Shown: positions 1 to 9,147 of the stretch, in pieces
Layout: each line of letters opens with the position of its first letter
Position numbering within the stretch: the first letter of the stretch is position 1
DNA from: Hyphococcus luteus
GTDB taxonomy: Bacteria > Pseudomonadota > Alphaproteobacteria > Caulobacterales > Parvularculaceae
Reading direction: 5' to 3'
Assembly (NCBI RefSeq): GCF_002943565.1
Contig: NZ_PJCH01000003.1
Location: 256,001-320,000, forward strand
DNA length: 64,000 nucleotides
The notes under the pieces: generated by a model
Told to the model about the DNA's origin: nothing
Seen by the model: only the letters and a program-made list of their open reading frames with translations
The model's database searches: none
Program-made: the position numbers and the translations under genes

Positions 1-596
1 TTCAGCATCTCAGAGGCCGCGCCGGGGGCGCCGGCGCCGACGATCAGCGGCAGGTCGGCATATTCATAGGCGTCAACCTCGCGGATGATCGCGCCCGTAT
101 CGTCGATGAGATGCAGCGCGCCGGACAATTGCCAGACGGCGGCAGGCTCGCGCTCGCGCACCGAGACATGAATGGTGTCGGGCATGAGGCGCGACACGGC
201 GGCGGCGCGCACCCAGCCGAGCTGCTCCACCGCGGCGCGGGCGCGGTCCGCATCGAAATGCAGGATCGAGGCGCCCATCACCGGCCCGACAGCGGAAAGA
301 ATTTCGTCCTCGCTCACATGGTCGACGCCGCGCGCGGTGATGCGCCGGACTTCGAACCCGGCGGTGACGGCGCCGGCGCCGGCGACGCGGGAGAGCTTCT
401 CGCCCATCAAACCGATATAGCCCCCGGTCCACAGGAAGCCGAGCGCCACAAGCGCGATCAAGACGGACCCTGCGAGCGCGGCGCGGGACATGTTCGTCCA
501 AATCGCGCTGATGCGGTCGAAAAAGCCTTCCTGCTTTTTCCGCGAGGATTTGCGCTTTGTCGTCTTACGTCCGTTTTTCTTCTTTACCTTTGGCAT
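1..596 (-). CDS. ftsQ: Cell division protein FtsQ (N-terminal part, cut by window edge)
   Basis: Bitopic inner-membrane divisome protein that links early and late division proteins through FtsB/FtsL. The minus-strand frame starts with ATG at 596 and stays open to base 1, giving about 198 residues. A very basic cytoplasmic tail (many Lys/Arg, residues 2-22) is followed by one TM segment near residues 38-58 and then a POTRA-like region that includes [18 protein letters not shown], typical of FtsQ. The ATG lies inside the end of ddl (13-bp overlap), so the two are translationally linked. The C-terminal beta domain lies outside the window. Identification rests on motif, topology and position last in the mur/ddl run. 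Confidence 0.9.
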   Translation of the reverse strand, partial: MPKVKKKNGRKTTKRKSSRKKQEGFFDRISAIWTNMSRAALAGSVLIALVALGFLWTGGYIGLMGEKLSRVAGAGAVTAGFEVRRITARGVDHVSEDEILSAVGPVMGASILHFDADRARAAVEQLGWVRAAAVSRLMPDTIHVSVREREPAAVWQLSGALHLIDDTGAIIREVDAYEYADLPLIVGAGAPGAASEML

Positions 597-1510
597 GATG
601 CATCCTCCACCATCCATGCGCAGAGTTCTGAAAACGATATGCCGCAATGACCCGCCTGCTCCGGGGAAAGCGACGTCGCCGTGAGACCCGGCTGCGTGTT
701 CACTTCAAGGCAATAGACCTGTTCGTCTTTGGCGCCAGGGTCGTAACGGAAATCGGCGCGGGAAAGCCCGCGGCAGCCAAGGGCGTGATGGGCGCGCAGG
801 GCCAAATCCATGCAACGGTCTGTTACCGCGTCTGGAATGTCCGCGGGCAGCACATGGCTCGATCCGCCGGCGGCGTATTTCGCCTCATAATCATAGAAAG
901 CGAGCGATGTGGTGATTTCGGTGACGCAGAGCGCCCGCTCGCCCATCACCGAGACGGTAAGCTCGCGCCCAGGAATGAATTTCTCCACCAGCACGTCATC
1001 GCCGAGAGACCATTCTTTCGAGGTCAGCTCCGCCGGCGGACGGTTCTCGCCCTTGCGGACAATAAAGACGCCGACCGAAGAGCCTTGCGCATTCGGCTTG
1101 ATGACATAGGGCGTCTCCATGACGTGGCCCTTCGCCGCCTCTTCGCGCGAAACGATCCGGCCGAATGGCGAGGGAATGCCGGCGTCTTCGAACACCGCCT
1201 TGGCGCGCTGCTTGTCCATGGCGAGGGACGAGGCGAGGACGCCGGAATGGGTGTAGGGAAGCCCCATCACCTCGAGGAGCCCCTGGACGCAGCCATCCTC
1301 CCCCCATTGTCCGTGGAGCGCATTAAAAACCGCATCGGGTTCGGCTTCGAGCAGACGCGCGGCCATATCGCGCCCCGCGTCGATCTCGAACACCTCGTAA
1401 CCGGCTTCCCGCAAGGCCTTCGCCGCCGCCGCGCCGGAATTGAGGGAAACCTCGCGCTCCGGCGACCAGCCGCCTTTCAGGACTGCAATGCGGGTGTGCT
1501 TTTTTGTCAT
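584..1510 (-). CDS. ddl: D-alanine--D-alanine ligase
   Basis: ATP-dependent cytoplasmic ligase that makes the D-Ala-D-Ala dipeptide added by MurF. 308 aa, normal for DdlB. The N-terminal motif [10 protein letters not shown] is at 13-22, the HGQWGEDG loop near 66-73, the ATP-grasp glycine-rich segment [11 protein letters not shown] at 138-148, and the C-terminal magnesium/substrate motif EVNTQPGLT follows. ATG at 1510. The end overlaps the start of ftsQ. It is separated from murB by 137 bp that contain an inverted repeat, so it could have partly independent expression, but the order murB-ddl-ftsQ is standard for alphaproteobacteria. Confidence 0.97.
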   Translation of the reverse strand: MTKKHTRIAVLKGGWSPEREVSLNSGAAAAKALREAGYEVFEIDAGRDMAARLLEAEPDAVFNALHGQWGEDGCVQGLLEVMGLPYTHSGVLASSLAMDKQRAKAVFEDAGIPSPFGRIVSREEAAKGHVMETPYVIKPNAQGSSVGVFIVRKGENRPPAELTSKEWSLGDDVLVEKFIPGRELTVSVMGERALCVTEITTSLAFYDYEAKYAAGGSSHVLPADIPDAVTDRCMDLALRAHHALGCRGLSRADFRYDPGAKDEQVYCLEVNTQPGLTATSLSPEQAGHCGISFSELCAWMVEDASCQR

Positions 1511-1520
1511 AAGGCAACGG

Positions 1521-1668
1521 GCAATAGGGAATAGGCAAAGGAGCGCTTCGGCGCCCGGCTTAGGAATAGGGAAGCATTCGGCGCGTTAAGATTTTGTTTA
1601 CGCTGCGCGCGTCCGGCGAGTTTCCTGCGGTTCAGGCGTCCCATTGCCTATTCCCCATTCCCTATCGC
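1521..1668. repeat. Imperfect inverted repeat spanning the ddl-murB gap and the murB stop codon
   Basis: The plus strand reads GCAATAGGGAATAGGCAA at 1521-1538. The complementary arm at about 1644-1668 reads TTGCCTATTCCCC followed by ATTCCCTATCGCC. The arms match apart from a 6-nt length difference, with about 105 nt between them. The right arm runs through the murB stop, so the last murB residues (IGNGE) are encoded by the repeat. It looks like a short mobile or extragenic palindromic unit. Whether it forms an RNA structure is unknown. Confidence 0.55.
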
Positions 1669-2577
1669 CTCGCCGATCCGGCGAATTTCCCATTTGAGCT
1701 CGACGCCCGTCTCGCGCGCCACATCCTGGCGCAGCGACTCGATCAGGGCCTCGAGGTCCGCCGCGCTCGCTTTGCCGCGATTGATCATGAAATTGCAGTG
1801 ATGTTCAGAGACTTGCGCATCGCCGACGACGCGGCCCCGGCCCCCGATCTCATCGATGAGCTGCCAGGATTTCTTACCGCCCGAGATGTCCGGATCGGGA
1901 TTGGCGAAGGTGGACCCGCCCGTGCGCTCGCGGATCGGCTGGGTCTCCTCGCGCGCGGCGCTGATCTCTTCCATGCGCTTTAAAATGCGTTCGGGCTCGT
2001 CCGGGCGGCCTTCGAAGGTGGCGCTCGTAAAGATGAAACCCTCGGGCGCGGCGCAATGGCGGTAGGAAAAGCCGAGCCCGTCCTTGGAGAGGATGCGCCG
2101 CCGGCCCTTGCGGTCATAGGCTACGGCGGCGACAAGCACGTCTTTCACCTCGCCGCCATAGGCGCCGGCGTTCATGCGGATCGCGCCGCCGATGGTCCCC
2201 GGCACGCCGCGGAAAAATTCGAGCCCGGCGACGCCCGCCTGCGCGGCGGCTTTTGCGACCTGCGCGTCGATGCAGCCAGCGCCGGCGGTGACGCGCATCC
2301 CCGACACGCTGATTTGCCGAAACGGCGAGCCGAAGCGAATGACGACGCCGCGCACCCCGCCGTCGCGCACCAGCAGATTCGAGCCGACGCCCATCACATG
2401 AACCGGGATCTCTTCCGGCGTTTCTTTCAGGAAGTGCGCGAGGTCGTCTTCATCGGCGGGCGAGAACAAAACATCCGCCGGGCCGCCGACGCGGAACCAG
2501 GTGAGCGCGGAGAGGTCTGCGTTCTCGGTGTATTTGCCGCGGACGGCGGGGAGCTCGGATATAGTGATTTTTTTCAT
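1648..2577 (-). CDS. murB: UDP-N-acetylenolpyruvoylglucosamine reductase MurB
   Basis: FAD- and NADPH-dependent reductase producing UDP-N-acetylmuramate in the cytoplasm. 309 aa, typical of the shorter MurB class. The FAD-binding segment VGVGSNLLVRDGG is near 63-74 and MNAGAYGGE at 135-143. The catalytic Tyr-Arg pair is in SYRHC (171-175) and the proton-donor serine in GGSTFANP (S222). Start ATG 2577. The stop codon lies in a short inverted repeat, and the 5' side faces a palindrome-rich gap of about 160 bp before murC. The family assignment is clear. Confidence 0.97.
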   Translation of the reverse strand: MKKITISELPAVRGKYTENADLSALTWFRVGGPADVLFSPADEDDLAHFLKETPEEIPVHVMGVGSNLLVRDGGVRGVVIRFGSPFRQISVSGMRVTAGAGCIDAQVAKAAAQAGVAGLEFFRGVPGTIGGAIRMNAGAYGGEVKDVLVAAVAYDRKGRRRILSKDGLGFSYRHCAAPEGFIFTSATFEGRPDEPERILKRMEEISAAREETQPIRERTGGSTFANPDPDISGGKKSWQLIDEIGGRGRVVGDAQVSEHHCNFMINRGKASAADLEALIESLRQDVARETGVELKWEIRRIGEAIGNGE

Positions 2578-2580
2578 ATC

Positions 2581-2722
2581 ACCCCCTCCGTCAGCTTCGC
2601 TGACACCTCCCCCGCAAGCGGGGGAGGAGAAAAGGAGGCAACTGCAGGAAAGAATCTCTTCCCCCGTTTACGGGGGAAGTGGCCTGCGCCATCAGGCGCG
2701 GGTCGAAGGGGGTTGGCCGCAA
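2581..2722. repeat. Cluster of small palindromes (REP-like) between murC and murB
   Basis: The gap contains several nested hairpins: GTCAGCTTCGCTGAC, CCTCCCCCGCAAGCGGGGGAGG broken around its loop, CTTCCCCCGTTTACGGGGGAAG, and a CTGCGCC/GGCGC pair. The sequence looks like the multicopy extragenic repeats common in alphaproteobacteria. The stems lie within the dcw transcript and could attenuate or stabilise mRNA. Copy number elsewhere in the genome cannot be seen here. Confidence 0.6.
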
Positions 2723-2736
2723 CAATAAACACACAA

Positions 2737-4191
2737 CTACTTGCCCGACTTCGCCAACTCGCCCGCCAGCGCATTCGCATGTTTGGTGATGTCGCCGGCG
2801 CCGAGGCAGATGACATAATCGCCTTCCTGCGCAACCTCCGCGATGATCCCCGGCAACTCATCGAAAGACTTCAAGGGCTGCGCGCCCTGGTGGCCATGAC
2901 CTTCGAGGCCCGCCACAAGACTATCGCGGTCGAAACCTTCGAGCGGCGCCTCGCCCGCCGCATATACGTCGGCGATCAAGGCGACATCCGCCTCGTTCAT
3001 GCAGGCGCAGAATTCGTCGAAGAGATCGCGTAGTCTTGAATAACGGTGCGGCTGCACGACCGCGATGACCTTGCCTTTCGCGATATTGCGGGCGGCGCGC
3101 AGGACCGCGGCGATTTCCGCCGGGTGATGGCCGTAATCGTCGATGATGTGAACGCCCTTCCACTCGCCGGCGGGCGAGAAGCGGCGCTTGACGCCTTCGA
3201 ATTTCGACAGGCCCGATTTGATCTGGTCGTCGCTGGCGCCGAGGCGTTTCGCGACAATCGCGGCGGGCAGCGAGTTCAGCACATTATGCGTTCCCGGCAT
3301 GGGCAGGCGCAGATTCTCAATACGGTCGATTTCGCGCCCCTGCTCGCGGAAAATGATGTCGTAATGGCTGGCGCCGTCTTCATGGCGGATATTGACCGCG
3401 CGCACATCGGCCTGCGGATTGACGCCATAGGTGATGAGCCGCCGGTCGGTGACGCGGCCGACAAGCGCCTGCACTTCCGGATGATCGAGACAGACAATTC
3501 CGAAGCCGTAAAACGGCGTGTTCTCGATGAAACGGTCGAACGCGGCGCGCAAAGCCTCGAAGCCGCCCCAATGGTCGAGATGCTCCGGGTCGATATTGGT
3601 GACGATGGCGACGGTCGTCGGCAGGCGAATGAAAGTGCCGTCGCTCTCGTCGGCCTCGACCACCATCCAGTCGCCCTCGCCGATGCGCGCATTGGCGCCG
3701 TAAGCATTGATGACGCCGCCATTGATGACCGTGGGGTCGAGTCCCGCCTCGTCGAGAAGCGCGGCGACCATGGTCGTCGTCGTGGTCTTGCCATGCGTGC
3801 CCGCGACGGAGACCGTCCATTTCAGGCGCATAAGCTCCGCGAGCATGTCGGCGCGCTTGACCACCGGAATATGGCGCGCGCGCGCCGCCGCAACCTCCGG
3901 ATTGTCGCGCTTGATCGCCGTTGAAATGATGACGGCGTCGGCGCCTTCGACATTTTCCGGCTTGTGGCCGATGACGACGGGAACGCCCTTATCGCGCAGG
4001 CGCTGGACATTGGCGCTTTCGGCCATGTCGGAGCCTCTGACGTCATAGCCGAGCGTCCTCATCACGTCCGCGATGCCGCTCATGCCGATGCCGCCGATAC
4101 CCACGAAATGCACGACGCCCGCGCCGAAAGGCAGGCGCACCTTGATCGCCGGCGGATCGATTTTGGAATATTGGTTCTTACTCATACTCAC
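2737..4191 (-). CDS. murC: UDP-N-acetylmuramate--L-alanine ligase MurC
   Basis: First Mur ligase, adding L-Ala to UDP-MurNAc with ATP. 484 aa from a GTG at 4191. The N-terminal nucleotide motif GIGGIGMSG is at 31-39 and the P-loop GTHGKTTTT at 131-139. The DESDGTF segment and the C-terminal [10 protein letters not shown] motif are both MurC hallmarks. A second in-frame start, ATG at 4185, sits about 8 nt after an AGGCGA stretch and is the better-spaced initiator, so the protein may be two residues shorter. It begins 6 bp after a newly noted 51-aa membrane ORF that separates it from murG. Confidence 0.97.
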   Translation of the reverse strand: MSMSKNQYSKIDPPAIKVRLPFGAGVVHFVGIGGIGMSGIADVMRTLGYDVRGSDMAESANVQRLRDKGVPVVIGHKPENVEGADAVIISTAIKRDNPEVAAARARHIPVVKRADMLAELMRLKWTVSVAGTHGKTTTTTMVAALLDEAGLDPTVINGGVINAYGANARIGEGDWMVVEADESDGTFIRLPTTVAIVTNIDPEHLDHWGGFEALRAAFDRFIENTPFYGFGIVCLDHPEVQALVGRVTDRRLITYGVNPQADVRAVNIRHEDGASHYDIIFREQGREIDRIENLRLPMPGTHNVLNSLPAAIVAKRLGASDDQIKSGLSKFEGVKRRFSPAGEWKGVHIIDDYGHHPAEIAAVLRAARNIAKGKVIAVVQPHRYSRLRDLFDEFCACMNEADVALIADVYAAGEAPLEGFDRDSLVAGLEGHGHQGAQPLKSFDELPGIIAEVAQEGDYVICLGAGDITKHANALAGELAKSGK

Positions 4192-4197
4192 ATTCGC

Positions 4198-4353
4198 CTA
4201 ATTTTGTGTAAGACCGCTTACAAATCCGCCAACAGCGCCAAAAAGTACAAGAACCAAAACCGCGACCACAAAAACACCATAGACATTGAGATACCGATCC
4301 ACATCGTGTTGATCGGTGCAATACTTCAAGAACAATGTCTTCAGCTTACTCAC
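4198..4353 (-). CDS. Small single-pass membrane protein in the dcw cluster (51 aa)
   Basis: Not recognised. A GTG start at 4353 follows a GAGGAAC ribosome-binding site about 6 nt upstream. The ORF ends with TAG at 4198-4200. It exactly fills the murG-murC gap, 9 bp after the murG stop and 6 bp before murC. The predicted protein has a short basic N-terminus (MSKLKTLFLKYC), a polar, partly acidic stretch (TDQHDVDRY), and then one strongly hydrophobic TM helix at about 24-47 ending in GLTQN. Being read in the same direction between overlapping division genes and having a good ribosome site argue that it is translated. A division or cell-wall role is inference from position only. Confidence 0.7.
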   Translation of the reverse strand: MSKLKTLFLKYCTDQHDVDRYLNVYGVFVVAVLVLVLFGAVGGFVSGLTQN

Positions 4354-4362
4354 TAAAGTTCC

Positions 4363-5463
4363 TCAGGCTGCAGCTTTCACCGCAGCGATGCCTTCGACCA
4401 GATCGGCAAGGCGCGATGCGGCGCCGGATTTCACCGCGCCATGAGCGGCCTCGGCCATGGATTTCAGCCGCGCCGGATTGGAGAGCAACGCCTCCAGCGG
4501 CGCGGCGAGCTCATAAGCATTAAACTCTTTTTCGGGCAAAATCACGGCGGCGTTTTTATCCTTTAACGCCCGCGCATTGCCGGTCTGGTGATCGTCCATG
4601 GCGATGGCAAGCGGCACCAGGATCGACGGCCGGCCGATGGCGGCGAGCTCCGTCACGGTCGAGGCGCCGGCCCGGGAAATGACGAGATGCGCCGCCGCCA
4701 TGCGTTGCGGAAGGTCGGAAAAGAACGGCGCAACCTCGGCGCGGACGCCGGCTTCAGCATAAGCGGCTTTCACCGTCTCCATCTCGCCTTCGCGGGCCTG
4801 ATGCGTGACGATGAGCCTCTTGCGCAAGCCTTCGGGCAAGCCCGCAATCGCTTTCACCGGCGCATCGGAGAAAATGCTGGCGCCCTGACTGCCGCCGAAA
4901 ATGAGGAGATGAATGTCGCCGCCCGTCGCGGGATAAGGCGCGCCGTCAAGCGCCGCCACGGCGTCGCGCACGGGGTTTCCCACCTCCACCGTTTCAACGC
5001 CGGCGGGCAATTTTTCAAGGATTGAAAACCCATGGGCGACGAAGGCCGCCTTTTTGACAAGCAGCCGGTTGGCGCGACCCAGGACGCCGTTTTGTTCGTG
5101 CACCCCGTAAGGGATCTTCATCAGCGCCGCCGCCTTCATGGCGGGAAGCGACGGATACCCGCCAAAGCCTACCGCGGCCGCGGGTTTTCTTTTCTTGAAT
5201 TCGCGCAGCGACGTAAAAAGCCCCGCCGCAATGGAGACCGCAGAAGCGGCTTTCGCCACGGGCCCGCCGATGGAGGGGGTCGCCGCGGAGATCTCAAACC
5301 GTTCGTCGGCGGGAAAGGCTTTGGCGTAACGGCTGCCGCGCGCATCGGTGACGAGCAGCACCTGATGGCCGCGGCGCTTTAATTCCTGCGCCAGGGCTTC
5401 GGCGGGAAACAGATGTCCGCCGGTCCCGCCGGCAGCGAGCGCGATGGGACCGCTCAAGCTCAC
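4363..5463 (-). CDS. murG: MurG, lipid II-forming N-acetylglucosaminyltransferase
   Basis: Peripheral membrane glycosyltransferase that transfers GlcNAc from UDP-GlcNAc to lipid I. 366 aa. The N-terminal AGGTGGHLFPA loop is at 11-21, followed by GFGGYPSLP and HEQNGVLGRANRLL in the acceptor domain. The C-terminal GT-B donor site shows FGGSQGA and SRAGASTVTELAAIGRPSILVP (interrupted here for length only in this description). The start overlaps the ftsW stop by 4 bp, so translation is coupled. Followed by the 51-aa membrane ORF and murC. Confidence 0.97.
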   Translation of the reverse strand: MSLSGPIALAAGGTGGHLFPAEALAQELKRRGHQVLLVTDARGSRYAKAFPADERFEISAATPSIGGPVAKAASAVSIAAGLFTSLREFKKRKPAAAVGFGGYPSLPAMKAAALMKIPYGVHEQNGVLGRANRLLVKKAAFVAHGFSILEKLPAGVETVEVGNPVRDAVAALDGAPYPATGGDIHLLIFGGSQGASIFSDAPVKAIAGLPEGLRKRLIVTHQAREGEMETVKAAYAEAGVRAEVAPFFSDLPQRMAAAHLVISRAGASTVTELAAIGRPSILVPLAIAMDDHQTGNARALKDKNAAVILPEKEFNAYELAAPLEALLSNPARLKSMAEAAHGAVKSGAASRLADLVEGIAAVKAAA

Positions 5464-6596
5464 GGCATGATGTCCTTGCGCCGGAAGACGCCCTGATGTG
5501 TGCGGGTCAACGCGAAGATGAGCCCCACCGTCAATCCCGTGGCGAAAAGCGACGAGCCGCCATAAGAAATGAACGGCAGGGTCATGCCTTTCGCGGGCAG
5601 CGCGCGCAAACTAACGCCGATATTGATGATCGCCTGAAAGCCGATGATCGCCGCAAGGCCGGTGGCGGCGCATTGCGCGAAAATGCTTTTCAGCCCCGCC
5701 GCCCGCGCCATCACCCGCGCGGTGAAGACGGCGAAAAGAACGATGATGAAGACCGCCACCAGAAAGCCGAAATCCTCGCCGGCGACGGCGAAAATGAAAT
5801 CGGTGTGCGCATCGGGAAGCGCGGTCTTCACCGGCGGCGCGTCGCCCCGGCCGATCAGGCCGCCATTCGCAATCGTTTCGATCGCCTTGTCGACCTGATA
5901 AGTCTCCGTCGCGCCCGGTTTGAAAAACCCGTCGACGCGGCGCGCCACATGGTCGGAGAGATAATAGCCCGCAGCGAGCGCGCCGAACCCGGCGCCGCCG
6001 AGCCCCGCGATCCACAGCCAGCTCCACCCGGCGACGAAAAACATCACCGCCCAGACCGCAGTGACGAGCGCCCACTGGCCGAAATCCGGCTGCATTAAGA
6101 GCAAGGCGGAAAACATAACGTAAAGTCCCATGGCGACGGAGCCGCCGGGAAATTTCGGATCGCGCGCGCCCTCCGCCATCATCCAGGCGGCGGCGATGAC
6201 GAAGCCGGGTTTGGCGAATTCAGAGGGCTGCAGCGACATGCCGCCGACATAGAGCCAGCGCTTGGCGCCGTTCACCTCGCCGCCAAAGATCAGCACAAAG
6301 ATCATGACAGCGACCGCGCCGATGAAGACAAAAACCCCGAGCCGGCGCGCCTGCAGCGGCGTTAAAAACGCGACCGCCGCCATGAGAAGCAGCGTCGGCC
6401 CCATAAAGATGAGCTGGCGCATGGGAAACTGAAACTGCCCGACGCCGGGCATGCGCGCCGCGGCGGACGGCCCCGCCGCCATCAGGACAACGCCGCCGAT
6501 GACGATGATCAGCGACAGGATCCCGAGCGCCGGCCGGTCGATGGACCACCAGAGCCGCGCGAAGGGAGACTCGTCAAGCCGCGACAGACGCTTCAC
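5460..6596 (-). CDS. ftsW: FtsW, septal peptidoglycan polymerase of the SEDS family
   Basis: Polytopic inner-membrane SEDS protein that polymerises lipid II at the septum together with FtsI. 378 aa with about ten hydrophobic segments. The central motif VNGAKRWLYVGGMSLQPSEFAKP and the C-terminal PFISYGGSSLFATGL stretch are SEDS signatures. Position between murD and murG with 4-bp overlaps on both sides identifies FtsW rather than RodA. It partners with FtsI encoded about 5 kb upstream in the same operon. Confidence 0.95.
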   Translation of the reverse strand: MKRLSRLDESPFARLWWSIDRPALGILSLIIVIGGVVLMAAGPSAAARMPGVGQFQFPMRQLIFMGPTLLLMAAVAFLTPLQARRLGVFVFIGAVAVMIFVLIFGGEVNGAKRWLYVGGMSLQPSEFAKPGFVIAAAWMMAEGARDPKFPGGSVAMGLYVMFSALLLMQPDFGQWALVTAVWAVMFFVAGWSWLWIAGLGGAGFGALAAGYYLSDHVARRVDGFFKPGATETYQVDKAIETIANGGLIGRGDAPPVKTALPDAHTDFIFAVAGEDFGFLVAVFIIVLFAVFTARVMARAAGLKSIFAQCAATGLAAIIGFQAIINIGVSLRALPAKGMTLPFISYGGSSLFATGLTVGLIFALTRTHQGVFRRKDIMP

Positions 6597-8005
6597 GCCG
6601 CTTCTCCATTGGTCGCCGAAAGATCGGAGACGAGCGCGCGAAACGCCTCGCCCCGCTCTTCGAAGTTTTTGAACTGATCGTAAGAGGCTGAGGCCGGCGA
6701 CAGGAGAACGACCGGATTGGCCGCCTCCGACTGCGCCGCGTCTTTCGCCGCCGCCGCTACGGCCTTTTCAAGATCGCTGCAATGAACGCATGTAACCGCG
6801 TCTTTCAACTGCTCTTCATATTCGACCGCCGCTTCGCCGATGAGATAAACACAGCGCACACGGTTCATCAGCGGCAGGAGGCTTTTCACCCCGCCCTCTT
6901 TCGGCTTGCCGCCGGCGATCCAGTATATGTCTTCAAAGGCGTTCAAGGCGCGCGCCGCCGCATCGGCGTTAGTGGCTTTGGAATCGTTGACGAACAGCAC
7001 CTTGCCGTTGCGCCCGACTTCCTCGATCCGGTGGGCGAGACCTTCGAAACGCTGCGCGGATTTCACCGCCAGCGCCGGATCGACGCCGAATTTCTCGCAA
7101 ACCGCAATCGCCGCGGCGACGTTTTGATGGTTGTGAACGCCGCGCAAGGACCGCGCCTTCGAGATATCGCCGGCCTGCGCCGTCTTGCCGTCGAGATTGT
7201 AATAGATCTTGCCGTCGAGCGCATAAACGCCGCGCCCCAGCGCGCTGCCCGATGAAACAGGCCGGACATCCGCCGTCCCGCGCGCCATCATTTCCGTGCA
7301 CACGCCTTGCACGTAATCGTCATCGACGCCGATGACCGCGAGATCCTTTTCCGTCTGATTGAGGAAGATACGCTTCTTGGCCTTGAGATAGCCTTCGACC
7401 GAGCCGTGGCGCTCGATATGATCGGGCGAAAGATTGAGCAGCACCGCCGTATCGAGGCGCAGGGATGCGGTAAGATCGAGCTGGAAAGAGGAAAGCTCAA
7501 GCACGTAAATCGCGTCGCTTTCAAAAGCGGGCAGCGACAGGACCGGCTCGCCGATATTGCCGCCCACATAAACATCTTCGCCCGCCTGTTTCAGGATATG
7601 ACCGATGAGCGCCGTCGTCGTCGATTTTCCGTTCGAGCCTGTAACGCCGATGACGCGCGGGCGCGCCCGCGGCTCCAGCGCATTCAAGGCGCGCGCAAAA
7701 AGCTCCGTATCGCCCATGACCGGAACCTTTTCCATCTTCGCCTTGCGCACGATGGCGTGGGGTTTCGGGTGCGTCAGCGGCACGCCGGGCGACACGATGA
7801 CCGCGTCGAGTTCTTTCCACGGCCAGTTTTTCGGATGTTCGCAGCGATATTCGGTGTCCGCAACCTTGTCGCGCGCCTGACGGTTTTCGTCGAAAGAAAA
7901 CACATGCGCGCCCGACGCCGCCAGCGCCTCGCAGGTCGCGACGCCGGACAGCCCGAGGCCGAATACGCCGATCTTCTTTCGTTTGACGTCAGGGATCAGG
8001 ATCAT
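6593..8005 (-). CDS. murD: UDP-N-acetylmuramoylalanine--D-glutamate ligase MurD
   Basis: Second Mur ligase, adding D-Glu. 470 aa. The N-terminal Rossmann motif GLGLSGVA is at 16-23 and the ATP P-loop GVTGSNGKSTT at 120-130. LNLSPDHIERHGS and the C-terminal LLSPASASYDQFKNFEERG are MurD-specific. Its end overlaps ftsW by 4 bp. It starts 8 bp after the mraY stop. The gene is intact, with no missing catalytic region. Confidence 0.97.
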   Translation of the reverse strand: MILIPDVKRKKIGVFGLGLSGVATCEALAASGAHVFSFDENRQARDKVADTEYRCEHPKNWPWKELDAVIVSPGVPLTHPKPHAIVRKAKMEKVPVMGDTELFARALNALEPRARPRVIGVTGSNGKSTTTALIGHILKQAGEDVYVGGNIGEPVLSLPAFESDAIYVLELSSFQLDLTASLRLDTAVLLNLSPDHIERHGSVEGYLKAKKRIFLNQTEKDLAVIGVDDDYVQGVCTEMMARGTADVRPVSSGSALGRGVYALDGKIYYNLDGKTAQAGDISKARSLRGVHNHQNVAAAIAVCEKFGVDPALAVKSAQRFEGLAHRIEEVGRNGKVLFVNDSKATNADAAARALNAFEDIYWIAGGKPKEGGVKSLLPLMNRVRCVYLIGEAAVEYEEQLKDAVTCVHCSDLEKAVAAAAKDAAQSEAANPVVLLSPASASYDQFKNFEERGEAFRALVSDLSATNGEAA

Positions 8006-8013
8006 TGTCGTCC

Positions 8014-9147
8014 CTAGCGCAGTTTCAAGGTTGCAAGACCGACCATCGCAAGAACGAAGGCGATAATCCAGAAGCGAATGACGATCGTCGACTCTTTCCA
8101 GCCGAGTTGCTCGAAATGGTGATGGATGGGCGCCATGCGGAAAACGCGTTTCCCGAATAGTTTGAACGACGCGATCTGGATCATCACCGACAGGCCCTCG
8201 AGCACGAAAAGTCCGCCGACAATCGCCAGCACGATTTCATGTTTCGCGGCGACGGCGATAGAGCCGATGGCGCCGCCCAGCGCGAGCGAGCCCGTGTCGC
8301 CCATGAAGATCGCCGCAGGCGGGGCGTTGTACCAGAGAAAACCGAGCCCGGCGCCGATGATGGCGCCGCAGATCACCGTCAGCTCGCCCACATGCGGGAC
8401 GAAAGGAACGCCGAGATACTCCGCATAGATCGCATTGCCCACGAGATAGGCGATCAGCGCATAAGCGCCGGCCGCGATCATCACCGGCACGGTCGCCAGC
8501 CCGTCGAGCCCGTCGGTGAGGTTCACCGTGTTCGAGGCGCCGACAATAACGAACGCGGCGAAAGGAATGATGAAAAGCCCGAGCGGCACGCCCGGCGCAT
8601 GAAACCAGCTCTGGAAAAGGTCGAGCGGCACGAACGGAACGCCCACCGACCGGGCGAGCCCTTCCGGCGCATCCGGCGCCGCGGCCAGCGCGTCCATGCA
8701 GAAATAGCCGGCAAGCAACGCCACGGCGAACTGCACGAGAAGTTTCAAGCTGCCGACGACGCCGTCGGACGACTGCTTCGTCACTTTCAGATAGTCGTCG
8801 ATGAAGCCAAGCGCGCCGAAAGAGAGCGTCACGCCCATGACGATCCAGACATAGATATTGTCGAGCCGCGCCCACAGGAAAGTCGCGATGGTGAGCGAAA
8901 GCAAAATGAGCACGCCGCCCATGGTCGGGGTGCCGGCTTTTTCGATGATGTGGCCTTGCGGTCCGTCGGTGCGGATCGGCTGGCCCCGCCCCTGCTTGCG
9001 GCGCATCCAGCGGATCAGCGAGGGCCCCAGAATGAACGAAATCAACAGCGCCGTCATCACCGCCCCGCCGGTGCGGAAGGTGAGGTAGCGGAACACGTTG
9101 AACAGTTGAAACTGATCCGCGTAAGGGGTCAGCAAATGATACAGCAT
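8014..9147 (-). CDS. mraY: MraY, phospho-MurNAc-pentapeptide translocase
   Basis: Integral membrane transferase that makes lipid I from UDP-MurNAc-pentapeptide and undecaprenyl phosphate. 377 aa with about ten TM segments. It carries the family motifs KAGTPTMGG (near 51-59), the FIDDYLK aspartate pair, [10 protein letters not shown], and the C-terminal histidine cluster APIHHHFE. The start codon overlaps the stop of murF by one base (TAATG arrangement). Confident family match. Confidence 0.97.
   Translation of the reverse strand: MLYHLLTPYADQFQLFNVFRYLTFRTGGAVMTALLISFILGPSLIRWMRRKQGRGQPIRTDGPQGHIIEKAGTPTMGGVLILLSLTIATFLWARLDNIYVWIVMGVTLSFGALGFIDDYLKVTKQSSDGVVGSLKLLVQFAVALLAGYFCMDALAAAPDAPEGLARSVGVPFVPLDLFQSWFHAPGVPLGLFIIPFAAFVIVGASNTVNLTDGLDGLATVPVMIAAGAYALIAYLVGNAIYAEYLGVPFVPHVGELTVICGAIIGAGLGFLWYNAPPAAIFMGDTGSLALGGAIGSIAVAAKHEIVLAIVGGLFVLEGLSVMIQIASFKLFGKRVFRMAPIHHHFEQLGWKESTIVIRFWIIAFVLAMVGLATLKLR

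Noticed and set aside
2581-2722. CRISPR-like clustered palindromes between murC and murB
   Set aside because: The hairpins differ from each other, have no regular spacing and no spacers; they are REP-like.
4192-4362. Plus-strand frame (3964-4356) through the murG-murC gap
   Set aside because: It is mostly antisense to murC and has no ribosome site; the minus-strand 51-aa ORF explains the gap better.
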